From an uncultured Planctomycetota bacterium (GTDB lineage Bacteria; Planctomycetota; Planctomycetia; Pirellulales; Thermoguttaceae), in contig ONGM01000174.1 in the NCBI GenBank assembly GCA_900317365.1, positions 1 through 64,000 of the forward strand: a stretch of 64,000 nt of DNA, read 5' to 3'. The stretch's first letter is position 1. Each line of letters opens with the position of its first letter. A model generated the notes under the pieces. It had not been told where the DNA came from, did not search any database, and worked only from the letters and a program-made list of their open reading frames with translations. A program made the position numbers and the translations under genes. Of the stretch, positions 36,127-44,890 are shown one piece after another.

Positions 36127-36216
36127 TGACGTTGGGCGTTGCGTAACGTTGTTAATGGTTTTTAAGAATTGCCGCCTCGATCATCGTTTACAGTAGTACA
36201 TCATTCAGGTATAGAT

Positions 36217-39200
36217 ATGTCCAATTCCACGTTTGCTACGCTCGTCAGTAAGCGTCCGTCATGCTCCGAAAAGAAACGCCAAGCGCCGCAAAGCCGCGTT
36301 ATGCGAATTGAAAAGCTGGAAGCTCGCGAACTCCTGAGCCTTGCTCCTGAAAACGCGTTCTACGCGCCATTCGTGTCTGCCGACACTGGAATGATCCCTG
36401 CCGTTCGCACTATCGAAGAAGTCGAACCCGTAAACGACGTAATCGATATAACGGAAGCCGCTCTCGACGTTACGGATTTTTCGACAGAGACGACTGCGCG
36501 TAGTTCCGGCGATTATCGAGAGACAAACGCCGTTCTCGAGACCCCATCGACAATCGTTACGACTACGGACGATGTCGTCGACGATTCCGACGGATTGATT
36601 TCTTTGCGCGAAGCGTTGCTCTACGCCGACCCGGGAGAGACGATTACCTTTTCTAGCGCGCTGAAAGACGGGACGATTAAACTCAATGGGAGCCAACTCA
36701 ACATTAGGAAACCTGTAACGATCGACGCGTCCAATCTTTGGGACGACGAGTCGCAAACGCCTGGGATTACGATTGACGCTGGTGGAAAATCTCGTGTTCT
36801 TTCTGTTATTGGTGATTCGTTGATTATTGGTCTTATGCTTACCAATGGCTATGACTCCATTAACAGTGTCGGCGGAGTGGCTGCTGGCGAAGGAACCGTA
36901 CAGTTCGAAAAATGCCTGATTATTGACAATAAGGGAATTGGCGTGTCATTTGGTAATGGAACAGGAGTTTTTTCGAATTGTGTAATCAACGGTAATAGCA
37001 AATATGGCGTGCGTATTAATTATGGCGTTGGTACTTTTTTTGACTGCACGATTAGTGATAATAGTAGCGGTGGAGTGTTAGTAGATAGAGACGGTAAATC
37101 TGGTCTATTTACAAATTGCACAATTAGCGACAATTCGGGTACAGGCGTGGAAATTTGGGGAAAAGGTGTTTTTACTAATTGCAAGATCACAGAGAATGGT
37201 AGTGGAGGCGCAGTAATATATGGATCGCAGGGAGAATTTACCAACTGTGTTATCAGTGGTAATAGAGGAAGCCTATATGGTGGTATAAGTTTGGGCGCTG
37301 GTAGTTTTGTGAATTGTACAATTTCCGGAAATTCTTGCTACGGTGTAACAACACCGAACGGAAGTAATAGCGAGTCTTTGGTTTCATTTGTAAACTCGAT
37401 AATAACGCTTAACTATGGCGGTAACGTTTCTCCAATGATCTGTTATAGTTCGATGAATACGTTAATTGGCGAGAATCCCTTATTTGTCCGTGCACCAATA
37501 TTTGAGAACGGCGTCGTAACAAACGTGGATGAAATTGACCTTCATCTTGCCTCTTACTCGCCTTATATCGATTATGTTGAAGACGGTTATCTTGGCGCAT
37601 ACGAGTTTGATGGGCAAAAGACACAGAGAAAGCTGTATAACGTTGTGACGACGCTAGACGACGAATTCGATCTTACAAACGATGTTGTCTCCTTGCGCGA
37701 GGCAGTGTATATGTCGACGAGTGGCGACACGATTGAATTTGCCCCTGTTCTTTCTGGGTCTATTCAGCTTAATAGTGAGTTATACGTCGAATCTGCAAAG
37801 ATTGACGGGGACGGTCGCATTACGCTTGATGGACAGAAAAAGACCCGTGTTCTCTGGGCTGATAAGCTCGAATTACATAACATATGTATTACACATGGCA
37901 AATCAGATGGGAACGGTGGCGGAGTCTTCATTTGCGAAAGTGGAACCTTTGTAAACTGCACGATTAGTAGTAATATAACTCTGAATAATGGCGGTGGTGT
38001 CTATGGAGGAGTAAACGTATTTAAGAATTGCACTATTACTGATAATGCAGGGAGTATTTATTCAGTGACCTACGGAGGAGTATCCTGTGGAACTGGTATA
38101 TTTCTGAACTGCACGATTAGCAATAATAGCGGCGGCGGAGTATCATGTGGTGTGGGCGAGTTTACGAACTGTGTGGTCTGTGATAATGATGGCAATGGTG
38201 TTACCGTTGTAAGTGGATTTCTTACGAACTGTTCAATTAACGACAACAGTGGAATTGGTGTGCAAATATCTAATCAACATGACAAAACTACAGGCGATAT
38301 AGAAAATTGTGTAATAGTTGGAAATCAACGACATGGTGTGTATATTTACCAAGGAATCGGTACATTTTCGAACAGCAAGATTGCCGGTAATCGTGGAACT
38401 GGCGTAGAAATATTTGGTGGATCCGGCATATTTATTAACTGTGATATAACACATAACAACGGTAGTGGCGTGCATGTCGGAAAAGGTAGTTTTACCAACT
38501 GTACAATTTGTGGCAACACTGATGGAGGTGTTGCCAAACCACGTAGCCAGGGCGGAGCGGGTATTTTTTCTTTTGTTAATTCAATTATAGCGTTTAACCA
38601 TGGGGACGGTAATATTTACTTTAGTGATGAGTATACGGCGACAAATTCTTTGATTGGCGAGGAAAGTAAAGAAAGTTCTGATAACCTGGTATACGACTCT
38701 GACAAGCCCTTGTTCAATGACGCTGCTTCCGGCGACTACACGCTCGCTGAAAACTCGCAAGCTATCGATATAGGGGACAATTCCTACGTGACGAGTGACG
38801 TCGACCTTTTAGGAAACCCGCGCGTCTCGCATAAAATCGTCGATCTCGGCGCCTATGAGTATCAATTCCGGCGAACGATGCTCGACTCGCCGAAAAATCT
38901 TCGTGAAACGAAAACTGAGACGTCGATTTCAGTTGACTGGGACGCCGTAGCGAACGCGACCGGCTACGAACTAATCTATAAGAAATCGACCGATTCAACC
39001 TATACGTCGATAGGACTCAGCGCCGCACAAACCGGGTACTTGCTTACGGGACTCTCGGAAAGCACGACCTATCAGTGGAGCGTTCGCGCGCTCGGCGACT
39101 GGGACGTATATTTAACCTCGGATTACGCTACGGCACGTTCCGTTAAATTGCCGAAAAAGCTCTTCGTTCCGACGATTATATCTACGTCCGTTATAGCTGA

Positions 39201-40839
39201 TTCGATAACGACGTCGTGGAAAGCCGTTCCGAACGCGTCGCGTTACTGGGTGTACTATAAACTTGCCGACGACCCTACATGGTCTGAGATCGACGTCGAT
39301 TCTGCGCTGAGCTTTACGGTAACAGGTCTCAATCCTAATACGGAATATAACATCTGCGTTGCGGCGTTCGGAGACGGCGAATCCTATATTGACTCTGAGT
39401 GGAGTCCTATCGTTACGGTGAAAACGCCGTCTCTTTCGTCGCCTTTGATTGTGCCGAAGAACCTCATGGAAATGGCAAAAGGGGAGACTTCTTTTACAGC
39501 GTCTTGGGCGGCTTCTGAAAACGCCGTCGGCTACGAGCTGTCTTATAAGAAATTTTCGGAAAAGGTCTATACGACTATTCAAATTGACGCCGCGACGACG
39601 CGGTATACCTTTTCCGATCTCGACGCCGCCGCTACCTACAACTGGCGGGTGCGTGCGCTCGGCGACGGTTACTATTACGCGACTTCAGCGTATTCTGCGA
39701 CTCGGGTTGTTAAACTGCTTCAAAGGCTCGTTCCGCCCTCGAACCTGAGAATCGTCAAAGAAACAGAATCGGTGCGTTCTTTTGCTTGGAACGAAGTTTC
39801 GAACGCTATCGGTTATCGTGTTGTTTACTCCGTCGGTGAGGGCGACGAAACGACAAAAGATCTCGACGTTGGGACAACTGAGTATACGATTACGGGACTC
39901 GAGTCTAACGCGCTGGTCTCGTTCAGTGTTTGCGCTCTCGGGGGCGGGGTCGGCTATTCTGATTCCGACTTTGTAACGTTCGCGCCGGAGCCGATCGCAA
40001 TAGGCGCGATTCAATACGTTTGCCAATCCCTTTCCACCGACTCAGGCGCGACCTTTGCCGAGGCAACGTCTACGGCGCGAACGTGGATTGACGAGTGGTC
40101 GAACTTCTATATGGACGTCTGGACGAACGGTAGCGGGGAAGCGGTAACGAGCGTTTTAGCGTCACTTTCGTATGATCCGGCGTATTTCAAGGTTGCCGAC
40201 GTCAAGGCTACGATGGGCTATACGGTTTCGTATAAAGACGAACCGGGCACAGTAACGGTAACGGCGAAGGGGAAGGCTTCGGCGGATTCGAACGGCTGGA
40301 CGCTCGTCGCGCGGATTCAGTTTACGCCTGTCGGCGCGGAAGGAGTTCACATTCCTGTGAACGGCGTTTTGACCGCGCAGAACGCAGGGTTCTTCGCCTC
40401 GGCGAGCGAACAGACTGTGAACGGTGGTTTCGTCGAGACGGTAACGCTTCCGACGGGTTTAAAACTCTATCCGTGCGTTTTCGACGTCGACGAGAACGGT
40501 TCGCTGAATATGAACGATCTGGCGTATTTCGTTTCCTACCTCGGGGTGAGCGTCTGGAATATTTCGCCGACAAAGCATCGCGTTTTCGACTACGACCTGA
40601 ACGACGTGATCAATATGAACGACCTTGCCTACGTCGTCTCTTTGCTCGGCAAGTCTTCGTCGTGCGAACTCGAGTCGATCTACCCGTCGGAACCCGCGAC
40701 CGCCTCCGCAAGTTCTTCCATGATCGACGACGTGTTTTCGTATTTCGTTGAGGACGACTCCGACGACGCGACGTTTCTTGATTTCGACACGCCTAGTGTT
40801 TTGGACGAGACGTTTGAAACGTTTGAGATTGATTTTTAA
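36217..40839 (+). CDS. giant surface protein: CSLREA/parallel beta-helix, four FN3 domains, cohesin-like and dockerin-like C-terminus
   Basis: The 1540-residue protein starts at ATG 36217. The planctomycete export-associated motif LEARELLS is at residues 34-41. Two CSLREA-type entries (SLREALLYA near 129, SLREAVYMS near 491) each open a right-handed beta-helix built from many FTNCTISDNSG-type turns. About four fibronectin type III domains follow (starting near 889, 983, 1077 and 1171), then a cohesin-like beta-sandwich (about 1262-1418). Two EF-hand-like dockerin repeats end the folded part (DVDENGSLNMNDLAYF near 1423 and DYDLNDVINMNDLAYV near 1459). It is probably a cell-surface or secreted adhesin or polysaccharide-binding protein. 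No catalytic site is evident. Confidence 0.88.
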   Translation: MSNSTFATLVSKRPSCSEKKRQAPQSRVMRIEKLEARELLSLAPENAFYAPFVSADTGMIPAVRTIEEVEPVNDVIDITEAALDVTDFSTETTARSSGDYRETNAVLETPSTIVTTTDDVVDDSDGLISLREALLYADPGETITFSSALKDGTIKLNGSQLNIRKPVTIDASNLWDDESQTPGITIDAGGKSRVLSVIGDSLIIGLMLTNGYDSINSVGGVAAGEGTVQFEKCLIIDNKGIGVSFGNGTGVFSNCVINGNSKYGVRINYGVGTFFDCTISDNSSGGVLVDRDGKSGLFTNCTISDNSGTGVEIWGKGVFTNCKITENGSGGAVIYGSQGEFTNCVISGNRGSLYGGISLGAGSFVNCTISGNSCYGVTTPNGSNSESLVSFVNSIITLNYGGNVSPMICYSSMNTLIGENPLFVRAPIFENGVVTNVDEIDLHLASYSPYIDYVEDGYLGAYEFDGQKTQRKLYNVVTTLDDEFDLTNDVVSLREAVYMSTSGDTIEFAPVLSGSIQLNSELYVESAKIDGDGRITLDGQKKTRVLWADKLELHNICITHGKSDGNGGGVFICESGTFVNCTISSNITLNNGGGVYGGVNVFKNCTITDNAGSIYSVTYGGVSCGTGIFLNCTISNNSGGGVSCGVGEFTNCVVCDNDGNGVTVVSGFLTNCSINDNSGIGVQISNQHDKTTGDIENCVIVGNQRHGVYIYQGIGTFSNSKIAGNRGTGVEIFGGSGIFINCDITHNNGSGVHVGKGSFTNCTICGNTDGGVAKPRSQGGAGIFSFVNSIIAFNHGDGNIYFSDEYTATNSLIGEESKESSDNLVYDSDKPLFNDAASGDYTLAENSQAIDIGDNSYVTSDVDLLGNPRVSHKIVDLGAYEYQFRRTMLDSPKNLRETKTETSISVDWDAVANATGYELIYKKSTDSTYTSIGLSAAQTGYLLTGLSESTTYQWSVRALGDWDVYLTSDYATARSVKLPKKLFVPTIISTSVIADSITTSWKAVPNASRYWVYYKLADDPTWSEIDVDSALSFTVTGLNPNTEYNICVAAFGDGESYIDSEWSPIVTVKTPSLSSPLIVPKNLMEMAKGETSFTASWAASENAVGYELSYKKFSEKVYTTIQIDAATTRYTFSDLDAAATYNWRVRALGDGYYYATSAYSATRVVKLLQRLVPPSNLRIVKETESVRSFAWNEVSNAIGYRVVYSVGEGDETTKDLDVGTTEYTITGLESNALVSFSVCALGGGVGYSDSDFVTFAPEPIAIGAIQYVCQSLSTDSGATFAEATSTARTWIDEWSNFYMDVWTNGSGEAVTSVLASLSYDPAYFKVADVKATMGYTVSYKDEPGTVTVTAKGKASADSNGWTLVARIQFTPVGAEGVHIPVNGVLTAQNAGFFASASEQTVNGGFVETVTLPTGLKLYPCVFDVDENGSLNMNDLAYFVSYLGVSVWNISPTKHRVFDYDLNDVINMNDLAYVVSLLGKSSSCELESIYPSEPATASASSSMIDDVFSYFVEDDSDDATFLDFDTPSVLDETFETFEIDF
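36850..38720 (+). other. AT-rich, codon-atypical segment within the giant protein gene
   Basis: Here the coding sequence changes to AT-rich codons (GGT, AGT, AAT, ATA, GTA) and lacks the CG-rich usage of the flanking domains. It coincides with the beta-helix repeats. This suggests a segment acquired or exchanged by recombination, or relaxed codon selection. The extent is judged by eye. Confidence 0.65.
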
Positions 40840-40863
40840 CGCCGTTCGATTGTCAATGAAACG

Positions 40864-40901
40864 ATAGGGGCGCGGCGGTAAAAATTGTCGCGCCCTATTT
40901 T
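40864..40901. terminator. hairpin between the giant protein gene and the DUF486 gene
   Basis: ATAGGGGCGCG pairs with CGCGCCCTAT with one bulged G, followed by TTT. It lies between convergent genes. Confidence 0.55.
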
Positions 40902-40958
40902 ACCGCGCGGTCGACTCGGGTTGACGTCCTCGCGATAAAAATAGGGTCGCGACCGTCG

Positions 40959-41297
40959 TTACCCTTTAAAGATAAAGAAGACGGCGCCTAAAACGCAAAG
41001 GGTCGCCCAGAGGTAATTCCAGCCGATGGGCTGCTTGGCGAAGAGGACGGCGAAAGGAACGAATACGGATAGCGCGATCGCTTCCTGCATGATTTTGAGC
41101 TGCGGTAGCGTGAGCGTTTGAGCGCCGTAACGATTCGCCGGGACGGCGATCATATATTCAAAGAACGCGACTCCCCAACTTACCAACGCCGCGAGATACC
41201 ACGCCTTCCCCTTCATCGACGAGAGGTGCCCGTACCACGCGTACGTCATAATGCAATTTGAACAGACTAGTCCCAATGCGGTAATGATGATTCTCAT
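40959..41297 (-). CDS. DUF486 (DMT-like) small membrane protein
   Basis: This 112-residue protein has four transmembrane helices and matches the DUF486/DMT-type family. It shows TYAWYGHL near residue 20, SWGVAFFEYMIAVPANRYG in the middle and a C-terminal WNYLWATLCVLGAVFFIF. The family's function is unknown; small drug/metabolite transporter homology is generally assumed. It is the last gene of a minus-strand run and is complete. Confidence 0.88.
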   Translation of the reverse strand: MRIIITALGLVCSNCIMTYAWYGHLSSMKGKAWYLAALVSWGVAFFEYMIAVPANRYGAQTLTLPQLKIMQEAIALSVFVPFAVLFAKQPIGWNYLWATLCVLGAVFFIFKG

Positions 41298-41334
41298 AAC
41301 GTGTTGTTACTTTGATCTTAAACTTGAACGCGAA

Positions 41335-44040
41335 TCAAAACGGAACGACGTCGACTCCCTGCGAACGTATCGACACGACGTCGGAACCGTTAATGAGCAG
41401 TTGATATTGAGTTCCCGCGCGACCTTCGATAACGAGGTCGTTTCCGACTCTTTTCGTCGGATACGGTGAAACGACGCGCTTGTCCCCGACGTCGACGACC
41501 GCGACGTTCGTATGCCTACCGTCGATCAGGCGTCGCAACATATTGAGATCGCACGGATTGATATTTAACGCGTTGCGACACTGCGACGGCACGTCGAAAT
41601 AATCAGGCAACAGTCCGGCGTATTTTCCGTCGGGATAGACCTGTCGTTCGGCGCACACGACGATTCCTTCAGCGATTTTTCGCCAATCGACAGAGTCGTC
41701 GATTTCCGCCAGCTCAAGGAGCGCCCTGGCGTAAACGAGCCCGCACCATTGCACCGGCTTGCCAATCCAGCACGGGGCGATCCAGTCCGTCGTTCCGAGC
41801 GTTGGAATCGTCGCGTACGGCATCGTCGGGTCGCCGTCGGGAGTGATCGTCTCGTCTTGCCACAGGTAAACGAAGGGAACGCCGTCGAGCGCCCAACGCC
41901 TCGCCTGATCGGCGTATCGAACGTCTTTCGTCGCCTGATACGCGCGGCAATTGCACAGGCAGCAGTACGCGGCGGCGAGAAGGTCAGGCGCCTGTAACGA
42001 CAGCTCCCACGTTTGCGCGCCTCGAGGCGTTTTGAGTCGATTGACCCCTTCCAGCCCTCTGAGCGCGCCGTCGAGCGCCTTTTGACTTCCCGAAAGCCGC
42101 CATATTTCCGTAAGTCGATAGATCTTTTCCGCAGAGTAGCCTGACGCGTAGTCCGGCTCGCCTGGTCGCGCGTACTTTCCCGAATAGTGAAACGACCCGT
42201 CTTTGCCTTGCTCTTCGAGAACCTGTCTCTCCACGCCTTTAAGCCACGCCCCGAGAAGATCGGCGCGATTCAGTAGGAGAAAAGACGCGAAATTCGTTTG
42301 GTACGAGCCTCCGACGTCGATTCGCGGCGGCGTTTGGATCTCCCCTGTGAGTTCGTACTCCGTCGATAGGAAATCGGACGCGTAATGGTCCCCGCGCGTT
42401 TCTAATCCCGAGCCGACCGCCGTCGCCCAGGTTCCCGACGGGTTCTTTAACGTCTTTAGGAGCGCCGAACGATAAAGCTCCTCCTGCGCCTCCGTTGAAC
42501 GCGGACGACGCGGCGTTTCCGGAAGCGCGCGGCGGGAAAGGAACCAACTTATGGAATCTTCTATCGGCGCAACCTCGGAAAACCGAACGCGCCCGCTTGT
42601 TCGACGCCCGCTAAGACTCATTTGCGAAACGGATTCGTCCCCGTCGATAAAGTCCGGAGCCGCGAAGTAGATCGGCGCTTTCGGCGCGTCGGACAGAAGC
42701 GCTGCGGAGACGCGGTCGGTGTGGATCGTCGCAAAGGGCGCCGTTCTCACGATCGGATCCGGCGCGAATCGTACTCGATCGGCCGCGCTTACGTTTTGTA
42801 TCGAAGAACTGCGCTCGTCCCCTTCCAGAAACTCGACGCCTGAAAAGATCGCCTGCGAACGCTCGCCGAACGCCTTGACGACGGGACACCGGACGTCAAA
42901 GGGCGCCTCGACTTGAAATTGAATCTCGTCCTCCTCCGCGACGAAGCGCAACGACCCGATCGCGGCGTCGCCTGAATAGAGGCGAAACGTCGCCTGACGC
43001 GAGTCGGACGCCGAAAGATCGAGTTTCAGCTTGTATGAACGAACAAGTTCGTCGACTTCCGCTTCGCGCGGTTCGTCGATTTGCAGAGGTCTGATTCTCG
43101 AGGAGCCGACGTCAGGCGAGAGCAGAGGAAAGAGTAGCGCGACGAGGCGACCGGAACGATACGCGCACGCGCCGAGGCCGTCTTGCGAAAACCGAATTTG
43201 CAACTTGCCGTCGCCGATTGCGAATAGCGAGTCGTCGACGTCGACGAGCTTTTCCTGCGAAAAGGAATAGCAAATTCTCGAGGTCTCGGCGCGACTTGAT
43301 CGCGCGCGAATCGTAACGTATTCAAAGGGTTTGACGTTGGGAAAGACGAACTCAAAGGTCGCTTCGTTTCTTACGTTCGCCGAATCCGACCAGATTTCGT
43401 TTCCTTCTTCGTCCTCCGCGCTGAGATCGACCGTCTCCTCAACGCCGTCGTTTCGGATCGTTCCTTTGAGAACGCCGTTCGCAATCGTAAACGCGCCGAA
43501 TTTGAGCGGTTTGACGCTTATCGCCCAGATTTCAAAGCGTTCAATTTCAACGACGCCTTCGTCGAGCCCGGGATCGAAACGCATTTGTCGCAAGGGGCTA
43601 GAAACGTTCAATTCGACGCGAACTTCTTGAAATTCGTCGCTCTCTGGGAGCATGAACCGCGCGGAACGGGTTTCGTCGTACTCCGGGTAATCTTGCTCCG
43701 AGGTAAAGATCTGAAGAAATCCGGTCGTCGTTCGACGCATACGAATTTTAACGATCAGGCGACCTCGCGGCGCGCTCTCGAAGATTGGCGAAAAGACGTA
43801 CGGATCGTTTTGCGCGGAAATGATCTTGAGATTCTTAGCCGCGCGATCGATCTGAACGTTCGGTCCCGGCGTCCAACCGTCCGCGCTCGTTTTTTCGTCT
43901 GTAAAATCCCACGAATTAACGAGGCGTTGGGCGACGAATTCCTCCGGCACGGCGTCGATTGGAGGCTCGTCGAGCGCGTCGGCGCGCGCATAAGTCGTCA
44001 GCGCTAACGCTAACGCAATCAAGCGAATAACGCGTAACAT
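41335..44040 (-). CDS. large secreted protein with C-terminal alpha/alpha-toroid-like region
   Basis: The 901-residue protein has a signal peptide (RVIRLIALALALTTYARA). The N-terminal third looks like a beta-sandwich (WDFTDEKTSADGW, VKIRMRRTTTGFLQIF), as in accessory domains of glycoside hydrolases. The C-terminal part from about residue 520 is helical, with repeated toroid-like helices (LLNRADLLGAWLKGVERQVL, YSAEKIYRLTEIWRLSGSQK, IGKPVQWCGLVYARALLELA), as in (alpha/alpha)6 hydrolases and lyases. I do not recognise a specific family and cannot name catalytic residues. Location between nth and the DUF486 gene gives no further clue. Confidence 0.7.
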   Translation of the reverse strand: MLRVIRLIALALALTTYARADALDEPPIDAVPEEFVAQRLVNSWDFTDEKTSADGWTPGPNVQIDRAAKNLKIISAQNDPYVFSPIFESAPRGRLIVKIRMRRTTTGFLQIFTSEQDYPEYDETRSARFMLPESDEFQEVRVELNVSSPLRQMRFDPGLDEGVVEIERFEIWAISVKPLKFGAFTIANGVLKGTIRNDGVEETVDLSAEDEEGNEIWSDSANVRNEATFEFVFPNVKPFEYVTIRARSSRAETSRICYSFSQEKLVDVDDSLFAIGDGKLQIRFSQDGLGACAYRSGRLVALLFPLLSPDVGSSRIRPLQIDEPREAEVDELVRSYKLKLDLSASDSRQATFRLYSGDAAIGSLRFVAEEDEIQFQVEAPFDVRCPVVKAFGERSQAIFSGVEFLEGDERSSSIQNVSAADRVRFAPDPIVRTAPFATIHTDRVSAALLSDAPKAPIYFAAPDFIDGDESVSQMSLSGRRTSGRVRFSEVAPIEDSISWFLSRRALPETPRRPRSTEAQEELYRSALLKTLKNPSGTWATAVGSGLETRGDHYASDFLSTEYELTGEIQTPPRIDVGGSYQTNFASFLLLNRADLLGAWLKGVERQVLEEQGKDGSFHYSGKYARPGEPDYASGYSAEKIYRLTEIWRLSGSQKALDGALRGLEGVNRLKTPRGAQTWELSLQAPDLLAAAYCCLCNCRAYQATKDVRYADQARRWALDGVPFVYLWQDETITPDGDPTMPYATIPTLGTTDWIAPCWIGKPVQWCGLVYARALLELAEIDDSVDWRKIAEGIVVCAERQVYPDGKYAGLLPDYFDVPSQCRNALNINPCDLNMLRRLIDGRHTNVAVVDVGDKRVVSPYPTKRVGNDLVIEGRAGTQYQLLINGSDVVSIRSQGVDVVPF

Positions 44041-44061
44041 GGCAACGTTAAAATCCTTAGA

Positions 44062-44796
44062 CTAATCTCGTTTAAGACAGAACGATTCGAGCGGACAGCC
44101 GTTGCATTTCGGACGTCGCGCGACGCAATATTCTCTTCCGAGGTAGATGAGGCGGTGACTGGCGTCGATCCATTCCTTCTTCGGAAAGAGCGCGTTTAAA
44201 TCGGATTCGACTTTTTCCGGCGTCGTCGCGTCCGAAAGGCCGATTTTGCGGCTAATACGCAGAACGTGCGTGTCGACCACAAATCCCGAAGCGACCCGAA
44301 AAGCGTTTCCGAGCACGCAGTTCGCCGTCTTGCGCCCGACGCCGGGCAATTCGACCAACGCTTCGAACGTATTCGGGACTTCGCCGTTGTGCTTTTCGAC
44401 AAGCGCTTTCGACGTCTTGGAAATATTGAGCGCTTTGCTGTGATAGAATCCGCAGCTTTTAATGAGTTCCTCGATTTCTTCAACGTCGGCGTCGGCGAAC
44501 GCTTGCGCCGTTGGAAAACGTTCGAAAAGCCCCGGCGTTACCATATTGACGCGTTTGTCCGTGCATTGCGCCGAGAGTATGACGGCGACGAGAAGTTGGA
44601 ACGGATCCTTATATTCGAGCGCGCATCGCGGATACGGGTAGGCTTGCGCGAGCGCTTCGAGAGTCTTTTTCACGAGTTTTTTTCGAGCGGCCGTCGTCAA
44701 CGGGCGGGCGCTTTGCGATTGTTCTCGCGGCGCCGTCTTTTCGGACGTCGAAGTTGCGCGCGCATTCGCGACTTTTCGTTTTTGCGAAGTCGTCAT
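44062..44796 (-). CDS. nth: endonuclease III (DNA glycosylase/AP lyase)
   Basis: The 244-residue protein removes oxidised pyrimidines from DNA. The helix-hairpin-helix LPGVGRKTAN contains the catalytic Lys156, VVDTHV contains the catalytic Asp175, and the [4Fe-4S] ligands are Cys224, Cys231, Cys234 and Cys240 in the canonical 6-2-5 spacing. About 30 extra basic residues precede the usual N-terminus. No strong ribosome binding site is seen at ATG 44796, although a longer in-frame extension exists and is not homologous. It may be co-transcribed with the secreted protein upstream. Confidence 0.95.
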   Translation of the reverse strand: MTTSQKRKVANARATSTSEKTAPREQSQSARPLTTAARKKLVKKTLEALAQAYPYPRCALEYKDPFQLLVAVILSAQCTDKRVNMVTPGLFERFPTAQAFADADVEEIEELIKSCGFYHSKALNISKTSKALVEKHNGEVPNTFEALVELPGVGRKTANCVLGNAFRVASGFVVDTHVLRISRKIGLSDATTPEKVESDLNALFPKKEWIDASHRLIYLGREYCVARRPKCNGCPLESFCLKRD

Positions 44797-44890
44797 TTTA
44801 ATTGATTCTAAAAGAAAACAAATACAAGGGCGTTTTCGGCGCCCTCGTATTTGTCGGTAAAAATTGCGAACGTTTGACAGACGTCTATTT

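Noticed and set aside
37000-38650. CRISPR-like repeats
   Set aside because: The repeated AACTGC-ACGATTAG-type words are coding beta-helix turns with variable spacing, not a repeat-spacer array.
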